Shown here: piece after piece, positions 5,530 through 13,004 of the stretch
Layout: the number at the start of each line of letters is the position of its first letter
Numbering within the stretch: position 1 is the stretch's first letter
Assembly (NCBI GenBank): GCA_026415535.1
Contig: JAOAGX010000022.1
Coordinates: 1 to 14,752 of the forward strand
DNA: 14,752 nt
Source: Armatimonadota bacterium
Lineage (GTDB): Bacteria > Armatimonadota > UBA5829
Reading direction: 5' to 3'
Position numbers and translations under genes: made by a program
Notes under the pieces: generated by a model
What the model was told of the DNA's origin: nothing
The model's input: only the letters and a program-made list of their open reading frames with translations
The model's database searches: none

Positions 5530-7404
5530 ATGGTCATGATGGTTTACTTACACCTGTTGGCATCACTCATGGCAAACGAAAGGAATGACCCAGCTAGCAT
5601 ACTTGTGCCGCTTCCAAGGAAGGTGATCCTCAAAGAGGAAACAGCGTCGATTTCAAGACCGGTGTCGGAGGTTGTTGATCCGACGCGATCCGATCTAGGC
5701 GACGAAGGATATGTGCTTGATTGCTCCCAGGAAAGGTTTACTATAACCGCACAAACAAAACGCGGACTCTTTTATGGCAAGCAAACTCTCAATCAGCTAA
5801 AAGAATTTGGACAAGTTCCCTGCTGCATAATAGAAGACAAGCCAGCCATAAAGATGCGGGCCGTGATGTTCGATATGGCTCGCCTAAAGGAAAAGCACGA
5901 GTATTACTATCACGTAATCGACCAGCTCGCAAAATGGAAAATCAACACAGTTTTCTTACACCTCACCGATCACAACGGTTGCGCCGTCGAGTTCAAGCGA
6001 CATCCGTCTCTGGCAACGAAGTACGCGTTCACTCAGGCGGAGATGCGAGACTTGATCAGGTACGCCGAGGATCGGCACGTCGAACTCATACCCGAAATCG
6101 AATCCTGGGGACATGCGAGGTGGATTACTAGTGTGCCGGAGTTCGCCAACCTAGCCGAATCGCCTGAAAAGACGGGAACTTTGTGCACTTGCAACCCACG
6201 AACGTGGGAATTACTGGCTGATATATACCGCGAAACTGCCGAGCTCTTTCCTAGTAAATACATTCATGCGGGCTGTGATGAGGCAGCGTTCGGACACTGC
6301 GAAAAGTGTAAAGACAAGATCAGTAAGAACGGAGAAGACGCGCTTGTTGGCGAGCACCTGAGGCGCGTCTGCGAACTCGTCAAATCGGCCGGCAAAACGC
6401 CGATGATCTGGGGAGACGTCTTGCTTACAAGGCGCGAATCTGCGCGGCATGTTCCAAAAGACACTATCATCTGCCACTGGGACTACAAGGCTGACCTCTC
6501 TGCAGAACCGATAGAATTTCTAAAAGGTAAAGGCTTCGAAGTAATTGGGTGTCCGGCAATCGTTTGGGGAAGCAGAGAAATTCTGCCGCGGACCGACACT
6601 TGGGACAATGTAGCCAACTTCGCCAAGATTGTTCTGGACCAGAAGTGCCTCGGAATGGAAACGACTGTTTGGGTCCCCCAGCGCTATATCACGGACACAC
6701 TCTACCCGGCACTCGCACATGCTTGTGAGCTCTCCTGGTCAGGGAATGCCCGGCCCCGAAACGAGTTCATGAACGCATTCGCTAGGCTGTTCTTTGGCAT
6801 CGATCCCGCAACCGAGCTTGTGCAGGCACTAGTCGACGTACATTCTCTCTCGATCAAGGCTTATTCAAAGATAGCCGATGTAGGAGACTATGCCCGCCAG
6901 ATTCTAAATACTGGCATGCCAGATTCTCCGCCGATGCCAGAGGTCGCCGACAAAGCGCGATCCATTGCTAGGCTCCTTCGCGATTACAGGTCGAAAATTA
7001 CAAAGCACATCGAAGAATACGACTCGCTTATACTCTCCGCTGAGATACGCGAATATGTGGAAGATCGGGCAGTGGCAGTGCAGAAGCTTGTTCAGTCACT
7101 CAAGCAGGCAGAAACGTTTGCCGATCAGGGCAAGTTCTCGGAAGCTTCCTCGGAGTTGCTAAGGTCTGCCGCCACTTTGGAACAACTTATCCTGATTGAC
7201 AACAACATCTCCTCACGATTGATAAAAGCCTGGAATCGATGGCGCTATTCCGATGACCCCAAAAAGACAGACGGGGAAGACAATCTAACTGGTGGGTTCG
7301 TGCGAAGCGCCAAGTTTCTTGGCGAGACCATTTCGCGACTTAAGTCAGCAGCCGACCATGTTGAAAAAGGCGAGAAATTCAACCTCCAAGCGATCCTGGA
7401 ATAG
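5530..7404 (+). CDS. GH20 beta-N-acetylhexosaminidase
   Basis: This 624-residue glycoside hydrolase of family 20 would release terminal N-acetylglucosamine or N-acetylgalactosamine by substrate-assisted catalysis. Residues about 20-105 form the small GH20b-type alpha/beta domain (from ILVPLPRKV to GLFYGKQTLNQLKEFG). The catalytic barrel follows, from about 108 (AIKMRAVMFDMARLKEK) to about 430. The hallmark HxGxDE motif is IHAGCDE with Asp250-Glu251, the polarising and acid/base residues. The LHLTDHNG and IPEIESWGH tracts also fit the family. The last 190 residues are mostly helical and charged. There is no clear signal peptide, so the enzyme is probably cytoplasmic. The start is set by AGGAGA at 5519-5524. 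No transporter or kinase for amino sugars lies nearby; the substrate is not known. Confidence 0.9.
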   Translation: MVMMVYLHLLASLMANERNDPASILVPLPRKVILKEETASISRPVSEVVDPTRSDLGDEGYVLDCSQERFTITAQTKRGLFYGKQTLNQLKEFGQVPCCIIEDKPAIKMRAVMFDMARLKEKHEYYYHVIDQLAKWKINTVFLHLTDHNGCAVEFKRHPSLATKYAFTQAEMRDLIRYAEDRHVELIPEIESWGHARWITSVPEFANLAESPEKTGTLCTCNPRTWELLADIYRETAELFPSKYIHAGCDEAAFGHCEKCKDKISKNGEDALVGEHLRRVCELVKSAGKTPMIWGDVLLTRRESARHVPKDTIICHWDYKADLSAEPIEFLKGKGFEVIGCPAIVWGSREILPRTDTWDNVANFAKIVLDQKCLGMETTVWVPQRYITDTLYPALAHACELSWSGNARPRNEFMNAFARLFFGIDPATELVQALVDVHSLSIKAYSKIADVGDYARQILNTGMPDSPPMPEVADKARSIARLLRDYRSKITKHIEEYDSLILSAEIREYVEDRAVAVQKLVQSLKQAETFADQGKFSEASSELLRSAATLEQLILIDNNISSRLIKAWNRWRYSDDPKKTDGEDNLTGGFVRSAKFLGETISRLKSAADHVEKGEKFNLQAILE

Positions 7405-7508
7405 ACGCACACCGTTTGCGACACATACAACACGCGGGACCTCCTAACCCACTCCTAGTAGGATGGCAACATCTCTTTAATGGCAAAGTCCAGCCAGCTT
7501 GAACTCTC

Positions 7509-7526
7509 GCAACTCCGACGAGTTGC
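7509..7526. terminator. Perfect hairpin, possible bidirectional terminator
   Basis: GCAACTC (7509-7515) and GAGTTGC (7520-7526) enclose the tetraloop CGAC. The position between two converging genes suits a shared terminator. However, no T-run follows on either strand, so it is not a standard Rho-independent terminator and the call is tentative. Confidence 0.4.
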
Positions 7527-7568
7527 TCGTCATCACGGGCAGAACAAATGGGGTCCTGCACAGGGTAG

Positions 7569-7593
7569 AAATCCTTCGCCGCGCTCAGGATGC
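7569..7593 (-). repeat. Half copy of the foldback element
   Basis: ATCCTTCGCCGCGCTCAGGAT (7571-7591) read on the opposite strand is ATCCTGAGCGCGGCGAAGGAT, close to the arm at 5400-5420. Like it, the ends ATCCT/AGGAT can pair. A matching second arm would be expected to end near 7633; only scattered similarity is seen there (GTGAGCCGG), so it is either decayed or absent. Confidence 0.65.
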
Positions 7594-7721
7594 CGCAAGG
7601 TGACGACTTTGGGTTGCACCGTGAGCCGGAACCTCTGGAGCTACCAACAAGACCGTGCCAGTTTGGAACCAAAAGTGTTTACCAAGCATCAACGCTGCGG
7701 ATCACGCTGTGTTCCGAAAGG

Positions 7722-9557
7722 TTATTCCGCAGGAGCTGGTACCACAACCTTCTTCTTGGGAAACACGACGTCGTCGCTAGTCACAAACGCCACGCCTGTA
7801 GTAATCTTAAATGTGACGGGCGGTTCGTTGCCGCCGGGGTAGTAGTAAAACGTATAGTCCGTAACGCCTGTTCCGGACTGGTCTAGCCTAATCGTTTGAG
7901 AACCTTTGGAAGCCGCTGCGTAGGCAGATCCGGTCGCCGCAAGCGCCTTCTGAAGCGCCGACCACTGGACGTCGGATAGTTTGGAGGCCTCAAGATGTTT
8001 CGTGGTAAGCGCAGTGCGTTGATCCTCGCCCAGCATTCCATAAAAACGTAGTATGTTGCGATTGCGTCCTCCGTCGCTTGGTCCCAGGTTTAGCCCGACA
8101 CCCATGTTTACAAGCGACGGTGTGAGCATGATTGTGTGGTCAATCTGCTCATCCCGCAAGTTAGCAATCTGAACCAAGTCCGAAAACTGAAGACCGTCGT
8201 TGAGCCTTCCGCGCTCAGTCCAATAGTCGATCCAGACTTGGGGCACCTCCCAGGTACGTTTCTTGAACCATTCCCTATCCCTAAACCTAATTGTACTTCC
8301 GGATTTCTCCCAGTTCGACCCATAGGCAGACCTGATTGACTCCAAATGCTCTCCTACAGTCTTTTCTCCCGGTTCCATTAAAACAGGTTTGGCTAAAAAA
8401 TAATCGGAAACCACGTTCAACCCAGCCCGCTCCGCTAAAGCAGCGAGCGTTACTGGTAGCGTCGCCGTAGTCCGTTCTCTGAACAACGTGATCTTGCGTT
8501 GCAGAGCCGGATCGGACGCAATATCTCGTGCTGATCCACTAGGCGACGCTGGCGGCTCTATAGACCCAGCAAGATCGACCTGAAGTTGTTTAGCAACTTC
8601 TTCTTTGGACACACCGGATTTGAGTGCCACTATTGCCTTTCCCAATGCGCTTGCCATTCGGCTGGATGGATCCAAAAGCGGAATGTCCAGCGAATCTGAA
8701 CCGCTCCCGATAGTGATCCGACCAAGCACGCTTTTGGAAAGCGCATCCCGAGGTTCGAGATGACGACGTCGATTGATGGTAATCTGCAGCTTGTCAAACC
8801 TTGCGAGAAGAGCACTGTGATCTTCCGAAGCGCCTATGCTGTGAAGCAGTGAGTTGTATGACGTTGCGATTCGACGAATTGCTTCCTGCAACACCGGTGG
8901 AAGCGACGACGCAGGAAAAGTAGCCTCCAAACCCTGAACCAACGCATTGCGCGCCTCGGGAAACGCATTTATAAACTCGGCCACATCCTTGCCTAACGGT
9001 TCAGTCGCAAGAATATAGCGCCACGGATCTCTCGACTTTAGCTCTGCCGCATCTTTCTCACTAAGCGAGCTCAAGTTGACAAGGTCTGCGATCACATTCT
9101 CGCGTTTCTCACGCAACTCGCGTGATTGAGCACTCTCAGCGGCAGAACGCAACGATTCTTCTTCTGCCCTCTGTTCTTTGTCCTGCCAAAGTCGATAGGT
9201 CCACTTCCCAGCTTCACCATCCCTACTCCACCGAAACCGTAGCACGGAACTGATTTCACGCATAAGATCGACAAGTCTCATATCAGTAACATGGACTATG
9301 AGCTTGCGGTCATAGACCATCCAGTCATTGCCGTCAACGCCTGCGATCAGGGTGACACCGGTCAATTCGGATAGCTTGGCAAGCACCTCGAGGATCCGAG
9401 AGCCGTGATTGTGGTAGGTGACTTTTTGTTCAAGACGCTGATCGTCGCCTTTGGCCAGAACTTCGTCTACGGTAATAGTCGTAGTTTGCGAACGACCCGC
9501 CGAAGTTGCTGCGAATATCAATAGCAGGAAAAAGCTGGGCAGTCTCGTCAACATCAT
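7722..9557 (-). CDS. Exported protein with two STN-like modules
   Basis: This 611-residue protein has a clear signal peptide (about 1-23, with the hydrophobic run FFLLLIFAATSA). Residues about 42-125 (HGSRILEVLAKLSELTGVTL ... LRFRWSRDG) follow the pattern of the STN / secretin short domain: a helix, then paired strands with LxDLMREI, then a strand end. A second such module lies at about 360-435 (TLPVTLAALAERAGLNVVSD ... GSNWEKSGSTIRFRD). A charged, probably coiled-coil segment lies at about 127-160. No secretin beta-barrel or TonB-dependent channel follows either module. The C-terminal 60 residues (GTGVTDYTFYYYPGG ...) look like beta strands. STN modules act in the periplasm in secretion pores and receptors, so a scaffold or substrate-binding role in the envelope is an inference. 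The start has a poor ribosome site; ATG 9557 and ATG 9554 are both possible. Confidence 0.6.
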   Translation of the reverse strand: MMLTRLPSFFLLLIFAATSAGRSQTTTITVDEVLAKGDDQRLEQKVTYHNHGSRILEVLAKLSELTGVTLIAGVDGNDWMVYDRKLIVHVTDMRLVDLMREISSVLRFRWSRDGEAGKWTYRLWQDKEQRAEEESLRSAAESAQSRELREKRENVIADLVNLSSLSEKDAAELKSRDPWRYILATEPLGKDVAEFINAFPEARNALVQGLEATFPASSLPPVLQEAIRRIATSYNSLLHSIGASEDHSALLARFDKLQITINRRRHLEPRDALSKSVLGRITIGSGSDSLDIPLLDPSSRMASALGKAIVALKSGVSKEEVAKQLQVDLAGSIEPPASPSGSARDIASDPALQRKITLFRERTTATLPVTLAALAERAGLNVVSDYFLAKPVLMEPGEKTVGEHLESIRSAYGSNWEKSGSTIRFRDREWFKKRTWEVPQVWIDYWTERGRLNDGLQFSDLVQIANLRDEQIDHTIMLTPSLVNMGVGLNLGPSDGGRNRNILRFYGMLGEDQRTALTTKHLEASKLSDVQWSALQKALAATGSAYAAASKGSQTIRLDQSGTGVTDYTFYYYPGGNEPPVTFKITTGVAFVTSDDVVFPKKKVVVPAPAE

Positions 9558-9714
9558 AGAAAAGTCTGTTACGGATGGGTGATATGTTACCTAGACCAAT
9601 AGATCCATATGCTCTAACAACTACGTTTGGAGTCGCGTACTCTGGACAATTAGGCTAGGGCGAAACATACCTGAGCAGCACATATCCGCCTTATGGGATA
9701 CGGATTGGCAAATG
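9558..9714. other. Short intergenic gap, no clear signal
   Basis: This gap separates two genes read on -, the membrane protein upstream and the STN-module protein downstream. I looked for a promoter of the latter and found only poor candidates, such as TTGCCA (complement of 9706-9711) without a good -10 box. The two genes may be co-transcribed. Confidence 0.35.
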
Positions 9715-10176
9715 CTACTGTTCCATCTCGTAAGGCTCAGCTGGAACCTCTCTTTCTTGTGGTCCAATGCTGGGGGACTCGGGCCTGATGAGAGCCCAGA
9801 ACAGAGACACACCTATCGCCATTCTGATCAGACCCGTCAGCCATATCTCGAATATCTGAAATCCGTAGGACCTGTCCAGAAGCAGCCAATCAATTGCGCG
9901 ACGGGCCGAGTCCGGTCTCGCAAGCACGGTCCCGCCTCCTATGACTGAGATTACGGATACGATACCCATAAACAACCTGAGACCCACAGCCCTCTCCATT
10001 ATCCCTATTAGAAGCAGGACACCAAAAAGCACGCTAGGTAGACCCCATAGGTAAAACGAGCCCGAGTGGACTAAATCCGGCATTCGATCAAGCCACCAGC
10101 GAGCAAACACGAGCTGGGACACACCGATCAGAACAACTATGACGGCAAGTATATAAAGAATCTTTCTTATGGCCAT
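9715..10176 (-). CDS. Small four-helix membrane protein of unknown function
   Basis: I do not recognise this 153-residue protein. Four hydrophobic segments are visible at about 6-25 (ILYILAVIVVLIGVSQLVF), 42-62 (FYLWGLPSVLFGVLLLIGI), 67-87 (GLRLFMGIVSVISVIGGGTV) and 108-130 (FEIWLTGLIRMAIGVSLFWAL). A short acidic hydrophilic C-terminal tail follows. It has a plausible Shine-Dalgarno sequence (AGAGGGG read on -, about 9 nt before the ATG). It begins 73 bp after the dapA stop in the same direction and may share its transcript. Nothing in the sequence points to a substrate. Confidence 0.65.
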   Translation of the reverse strand: MAIRKILYILAVIVVLIGVSQLVFARWWLDRMPDLVHSGSFYLWGLPSVLFGVLLLIGIMERAVGLRLFMGIVSVISVIGGGTVLARPDSARRAIDWLLLDRSYGFQIFEIWLTGLIRMAIGVSLFWALIRPESPSIGPQEREVPAEPYEMEQ

Positions 10177-10249
10177 CTTCGGCTATCCCCTCTCGACTCG
10201 CGGCTTTTGTCTGTCGATTCGAAAAGATCGGCCCTCTTCTGCGCAACGC

Positions 10250-11302
10250 CTAAACGTGCGTCTCGAGAGCCGCCCAGACCTCGTCATCGGCAATCCGTGC
10301 ACCAACATCGACTTTGAAAAACTCCCCAATCGGCGCAAGTACCTCAGGGTTGCTTTCCCACACACAGCGCGCAGCAGCTCTTACAACTTCGACGCCAGCT
10401 CTCGTCATCCTGCCGAGTGGTCTCCTGCACATTCCCGAAGGCATACCCAAACCTGCCATCAAAGTCTTGATGGGGAGCGGGTTGCGATATCTATCGTTGA
10501 CGATTAATGTTTCACCGGAAGGCATCCGACGCGGGTTATCGACTCTTACCGTGACGGTTCCCAAAAGCGGAGCTATAGCTTCCATTACCGTTTTTGCACC
10601 TTCGATATCGCCCTTTGCGGCCAGATCTACCATTTTGCGCACCGCTGCTGGGGCAACGTTAGACGCAACTGAGATCACCCCATTCGCTCGAATCGAAGGA
10701 TCAGTCATCATCTTGAAGGTGATGTCATCGTCTCCGCTCATAATCGAGAATTCGTCGCCGACGAGTTTTCGAGTCAGCGCCATTCGCTCAAGGTCACCTG
10801 TGGCCTCCTTAACCGCGCACACGTTGGGAAACCTAGCAGCCAACAAAGCAAGGTCTTCTGCCGCAAGCGCCGTGCCGGTCCGACCTGGTAGAACGTATGG
10901 AACGACAACCGTTTCCGGGAATTGTTCGGCTATCACCGCATAGTATTCATCGCGAAGCTCCTGCGAAGAAGGACCGTTGTAGTAGCAATCTATCATCAGA
11001 ACTGCTTCCGCCCCGGACGCAACAGCATGCCGCGTGCTCTCGATAGCTTCCTGAGTTGAGTTGCTGCCGGTTCCTGCGAGTATTCCACACCTACCCTTGC
11101 ATAATGCCATGACCCGATCAATAACGCCGTTGTGTTCGTCCCAATCAAGTGTAGGCGACTCTCCGGTGGTGCCAGTCGGAACCAAACCGTCAATACCCTG
11201 AGAAATCTGGAATTCCACGTTCTTTTCAAGCCCGTCCCAATCGACCGACATATCCGGCAAGAACGGGGTGACAATCGCTGTCCAAGCGCCTTTCAGTCTC
11301 AT
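10250..11302 (-). CDS. dapA: 4-hydroxy-tetrahydrodipicolinate synthase (DapA family), extended form
   Basis: This 350-residue class I aldolase condenses pyruvate with aspartate semialdehyde, the first committed step to diaminopimelate and lysine. Key residues can be matched: the GTTGE loop at 44-48, Tyr108, Tyr136 with PGRTG (Arg141, which binds the semialdehyde carboxylate) and the Schiff-base Lys165 in AVKEATGD. The carboxylate-binding Arg and GTTGESPT favour DapA over the related N-acetylneuraminate lyase. The protein is about 55 residues longer than usual. There is an insertion near 255-285 (VDNPRRMPSGETLIVNDRYR) and a helical tail after about 305. GAGGAGG ends 4-5 nt before the ATG. It has its own promoter (11373-11401). 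Other pyruvate-dependent aldolase activities of the superfamily cannot be fully excluded. Confidence 0.88.
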   Translation of the reverse strand: MRLKGAWTAIVTPFLPDMSVDWDGLEKNVEFQISQGIDGLVPTGTTGESPTLDWDEHNGVIDRVMALCKGRCGILAGTGSNSTQEAIESTRHAVASGAEAVLMIDCYYNGPSSQELRDEYYAVIAEQFPETVVVPYVLPGRTGTALAAEDLALLAARFPNVCAVKEATGDLERMALTRKLVGDEFSIMSGDDDITFKMMTDPSIRANGVISVASNVAPAAVRKMVDLAAKGDIEGAKTVMEAIAPLLGTVTVRVDNPRRMPSGETLIVNDRYRNPLPIKTLMAGLGMPSGMCRRPLGRMTRAGVEVVRAAARCVWESNPEVLAPIGEFFKVDVGARIADDEVWAALETHV

Positions 11303-11372
11303 CGTGCCTCCTCAATCCAATGGATCACTCCCATTCAGGAAATCACCACTGACACTTCGCGGTTAGTCTTCT

Positions 11373-11401
11373 ATTTTAAGGCTCTACGCACGATTTGGCA
11401 A
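11373..11401 (-). promoter_or_regulatory. Sigma70-type promoter of dapA
   Basis: Read on -, TTGCCA (complement of 11396-11401) and TAAAAT (complement of 11373-11378) are separated by 17 bp. The start would lie near 11366, giving a leader of about 64 nt before the dapA ATG. I see no riboswitch-like structure in that short leader. Confidence 0.8.
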
Positions 11402-11563
11402 TGGACATCGCTCCAAAACCGATACGCCAGAACGCAAACCCAGTGTTTTCAGTAATCCGACGCTTCTTAACTAAGTGGACGGATCGCCGAAATGCGCTAA
11501 TTCCAATAAACATTCTAGGTCTTGCACTATGTTAGTTTCACACAATGGCTTTGCAGCGACTCG

Positions 11564-11572
11564 TGATATAAT
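11564..11572 (+). promoter_or_regulatory. Extended -10 promoter of the HAD phosphatase gene
   Basis: TGATATAAT is a perfect extended -10 element (TGn followed by TATAAT, 11567-11572). No good -35 box lies 17 bp upstream, as is usual for extended -10 promoters. The start would fall near 11579, just before the Shine-Dalgarno sequence AAAGGAGG at 11587-11594. This placement excludes the in-frame ATG at 11571 as a start codon. Confidence 0.7.
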
Positions 11573-11606
11573 GCTCGCAGTTACTCAAAGGAGGCATTTC
11601 GAACAT

Positions 11607-12374
11607 TTGTCGGCGATTAAGAACTACCTTCTTGATATGGACGGCGTGTTAGTACGAGGTCGCGAACCGATACCCGGTGCCCAAGAGTTCATAGCAAGAC
11701 TCCAAGAAGCCGGAGCGCGATTCGTCGTACTGACCAACAATCCGATGTATACTCCTAGAGATCTTCAGCACCGCCTATCGTTGATAGGACTCGAGGTCCC
11801 GCACGATCACTTGTTCACCTCGGCGATGGCTACTGCTCAATTCCTAGACTCTCAAATGCCTCGTGGAACAGCATATGTGATCGGCGAAACCGGGCTTACC
11901 ACAGCCCTGCACGAGGTTGGCTACGTCCTAACGGATCGCAACCCAGACTACGTAGTCTTGGGGGAAACTAAGGACTACAGTTACGACCAAATCTCGCGGG
12001 CCGTTAGGCTAGTAGCGGCAGGATCACGCTTCATCGCTACCAACCCAGATCCGAATGGACCAACGGAAAAAGGTATTGGCCCTGCCTGCGGCGCAATGGC
12101 CGCGCTGATTGAGAAAGCCACTGGTGTGGCTCCCTACTTTGTTGGCAAACCCAATCCCCTGATGATGCGCAGCGCACTCCGCTTCCTCGGAGCTCATTCC
12201 GAAGACACCGTAATGATCGGCGACAGAATGGATACCGACGTAGTAGCTGGAATCGAAAGCGGGATCGAAACCATCCTAGTCCTTACCGGTGTCACCCAAG
12301 AAGGAGACATTGCGAGATGGCCCTATCGGCCCACGCGAGTTGTACAGTCGGTGGCCGAAATTGAGGTGGTCTAG
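11607..12374 (+). CDS. HAD superfamily IIA phosphatase (NagD/AraL-like)
   Basis: This 255-residue hydrolase is expected to remove phosphate from a sugar phosphate, nucleotide or related metabolite. The HAD motifs are in order: DMDGV with Asp10 (nucleophile) and Asp12, LTNN (Thr43) as motif II, Lys181 in VGKPNP as motif III, and GDRMDTD with Asp206 and Asp211 as motif IV. The large cap between motifs II and III and the GKPNP signature place it in subclass IIA. I chose TTG 11607 because transcription starts near 11579 and AAAGGAGG (11587-11594) sits 12 nt before it; the conserved core begins nine residues later. An ATG at 11571 would add 12 residues but overlaps the -10 box. It is probably the first gene of a run with the macrodomain and M29 genes. 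The substrate is not predictable. Confidence 0.87.
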   Translation: MSAIKNYLLDMDGVLVRGREPIPGAQEFIARLQEAGARFVVLTNNPMYTPRDLQHRLSLIGLEVPHDHLFTSAMATAQFLDSQMPRGTAYVIGETGLTTALHEVGYVLTDRNPDYVVLGETKDYSYDQISRAVRLVAAGSRFIATNPDPNGPTEKGIGPACGAMAALIEKATGVAPYFVGKPNPLMMRSALRFLGAHSEDTVMIGDRMDTDVVAGIESGIETILVLTGVTQEGDIARWPYRPTRVVQSVAEIEVV

Positions 12375-12447
12375 AGTTGATTTGTAAAATCCGACACGAC
12401 AAGCAAACCCTCGTCGAGAAACTAGAAAAGGGATATCAACGAACGCA

Positions 12448-12984
12448 ATGCGCAAAGAGATAGGAAACGGCGCCATCGAACTGGTGCGAGGAGACATAAC
12501 TCAACAGGATACTGATGTGATTGTCAATGCCGCCAACAAGACCCTTCTGGGTGGAGGAGGCGTTGATGGCGCGATCCACCGCGCAGGCGGGCCTGTCATT
12601 CTAGAAGAGTGTCGAAAGCTCGGCGGCTGCGAAACCGGCGACGCTAAAATCACGACTGGCGGAAACCTAAAGGCAAAATGGGTAGTTCATACTGTGGGTC
12701 CGGTCTATCGGGATGGTAAACACCGCGAAGCTGAGTTTCTTGCAAGCTGTCATAGGCGAAGCCTCGAATTGGCTCTCGAACACGGCGCTAGGTCGGTAGC
12801 ATTCCCAGCAATTAGCTGCGGAATTTACGGCTACCCTCTCGACGAGGCCGCACCTATCGCGCTCTCAGCTGCTGCGGAATTTCTGCGGGCTCATGCCGGC
12901 GTTGAATTGGTGAAATTTGTTCTCTTTGATGAAAAGGCATTTGAGGCATATTCAAAAGCACTGACCAACCTAACAACAGATTGA
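12448..12984 (+). CDS. Macrodomain ADP-ribosyl hydrolase (MacroD/YmdB type)
   Basis: This 178-residue protein is one complete macrodomain. It shows the MacroD-type signatures: GDIT (Asp16 contacts adenine), NAAN at 27-30, GGGGVDGAIHRAGG at 35-48 with the catalytic-loop Asp40 and His44, and SCGIYGYP at 123-130. Enzymes of this class hydrolyse O-acetyl-ADP-ribose and remove mono-ADP-ribose from acidic side chains. The start ATG has only a distant purine tract (AAAAGGGA, about 14 nt away), so the upstream HAD gene, 73 bp before, may supply the transcript. The stop lies 20 nt before the next gene. Fusion partners are absent. Target and signal cannot be told from the sequence. Confidence 0.92.
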   Translation: MRKEIGNGAIELVRGDITQQDTDVIVNAANKTLLGGGGVDGAIHRAGGPVILEECRKLGGCETGDAKITTGGNLKAKWVVHTVGPVYRDGKHREAEFLASCHRRSLELALEHGARSVAFPAISCGIYGYPLDEAAPIALSAAAEFLRAHAGVELVKFVLFDEKAFEAYSKALTNLTTD

Positions 12985-13004
12985 CCAGCTATGGAGGACG
13001 CTCA

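Larger units (their letters stand above)
7405..7721. other. Intergenic region between convergent genes
   Basis: This 317-bp region lies between the stops of the GH20 gene (+) and the STN-module gene (-). It contains a perfect 7-bp hairpin at 7509-7526 and a half foldback element at 7569-7593, both listed separately. I see no credible gene; open frames here have no domain content and run through the repeat and into the opposite-strand gene. Confidence 0.6.

Noticed and set aside
5262..5530. Two overlapping open frames in the comEA-GH20 gap
   Set aside because: They encode only the 19-bp tandem repeat and the half element; the repeated residues reflect the DNA repeat and not a protein.
10314..10943. 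209-residue open frame opposite dapA
   Set aside because: It is antisense to the conserved DapA coding sequence and its low-complexity Ser/Ala/Thr composition is typical of a shadow frame.
11303..11366. Lysine riboswitch upstream of dapA
   Set aside because: The leader is only about 64 nt and shows no conserved lysine-riboswitch core, which is much longer.
11475..11606. In-frame extension of the HAD phosphatase
   Set aside because: The segment contains the extended -10 element and the Shine-Dalgarno sequence, so it is upstream control region and not coding sequence.
12981..13004. TTG start for the M29 peptidase
   Set aside because: It overlaps the stop of the macrodomain gene and lacks a ribosome site, while GTG 13005 has GGAGGA at ideal spacing.
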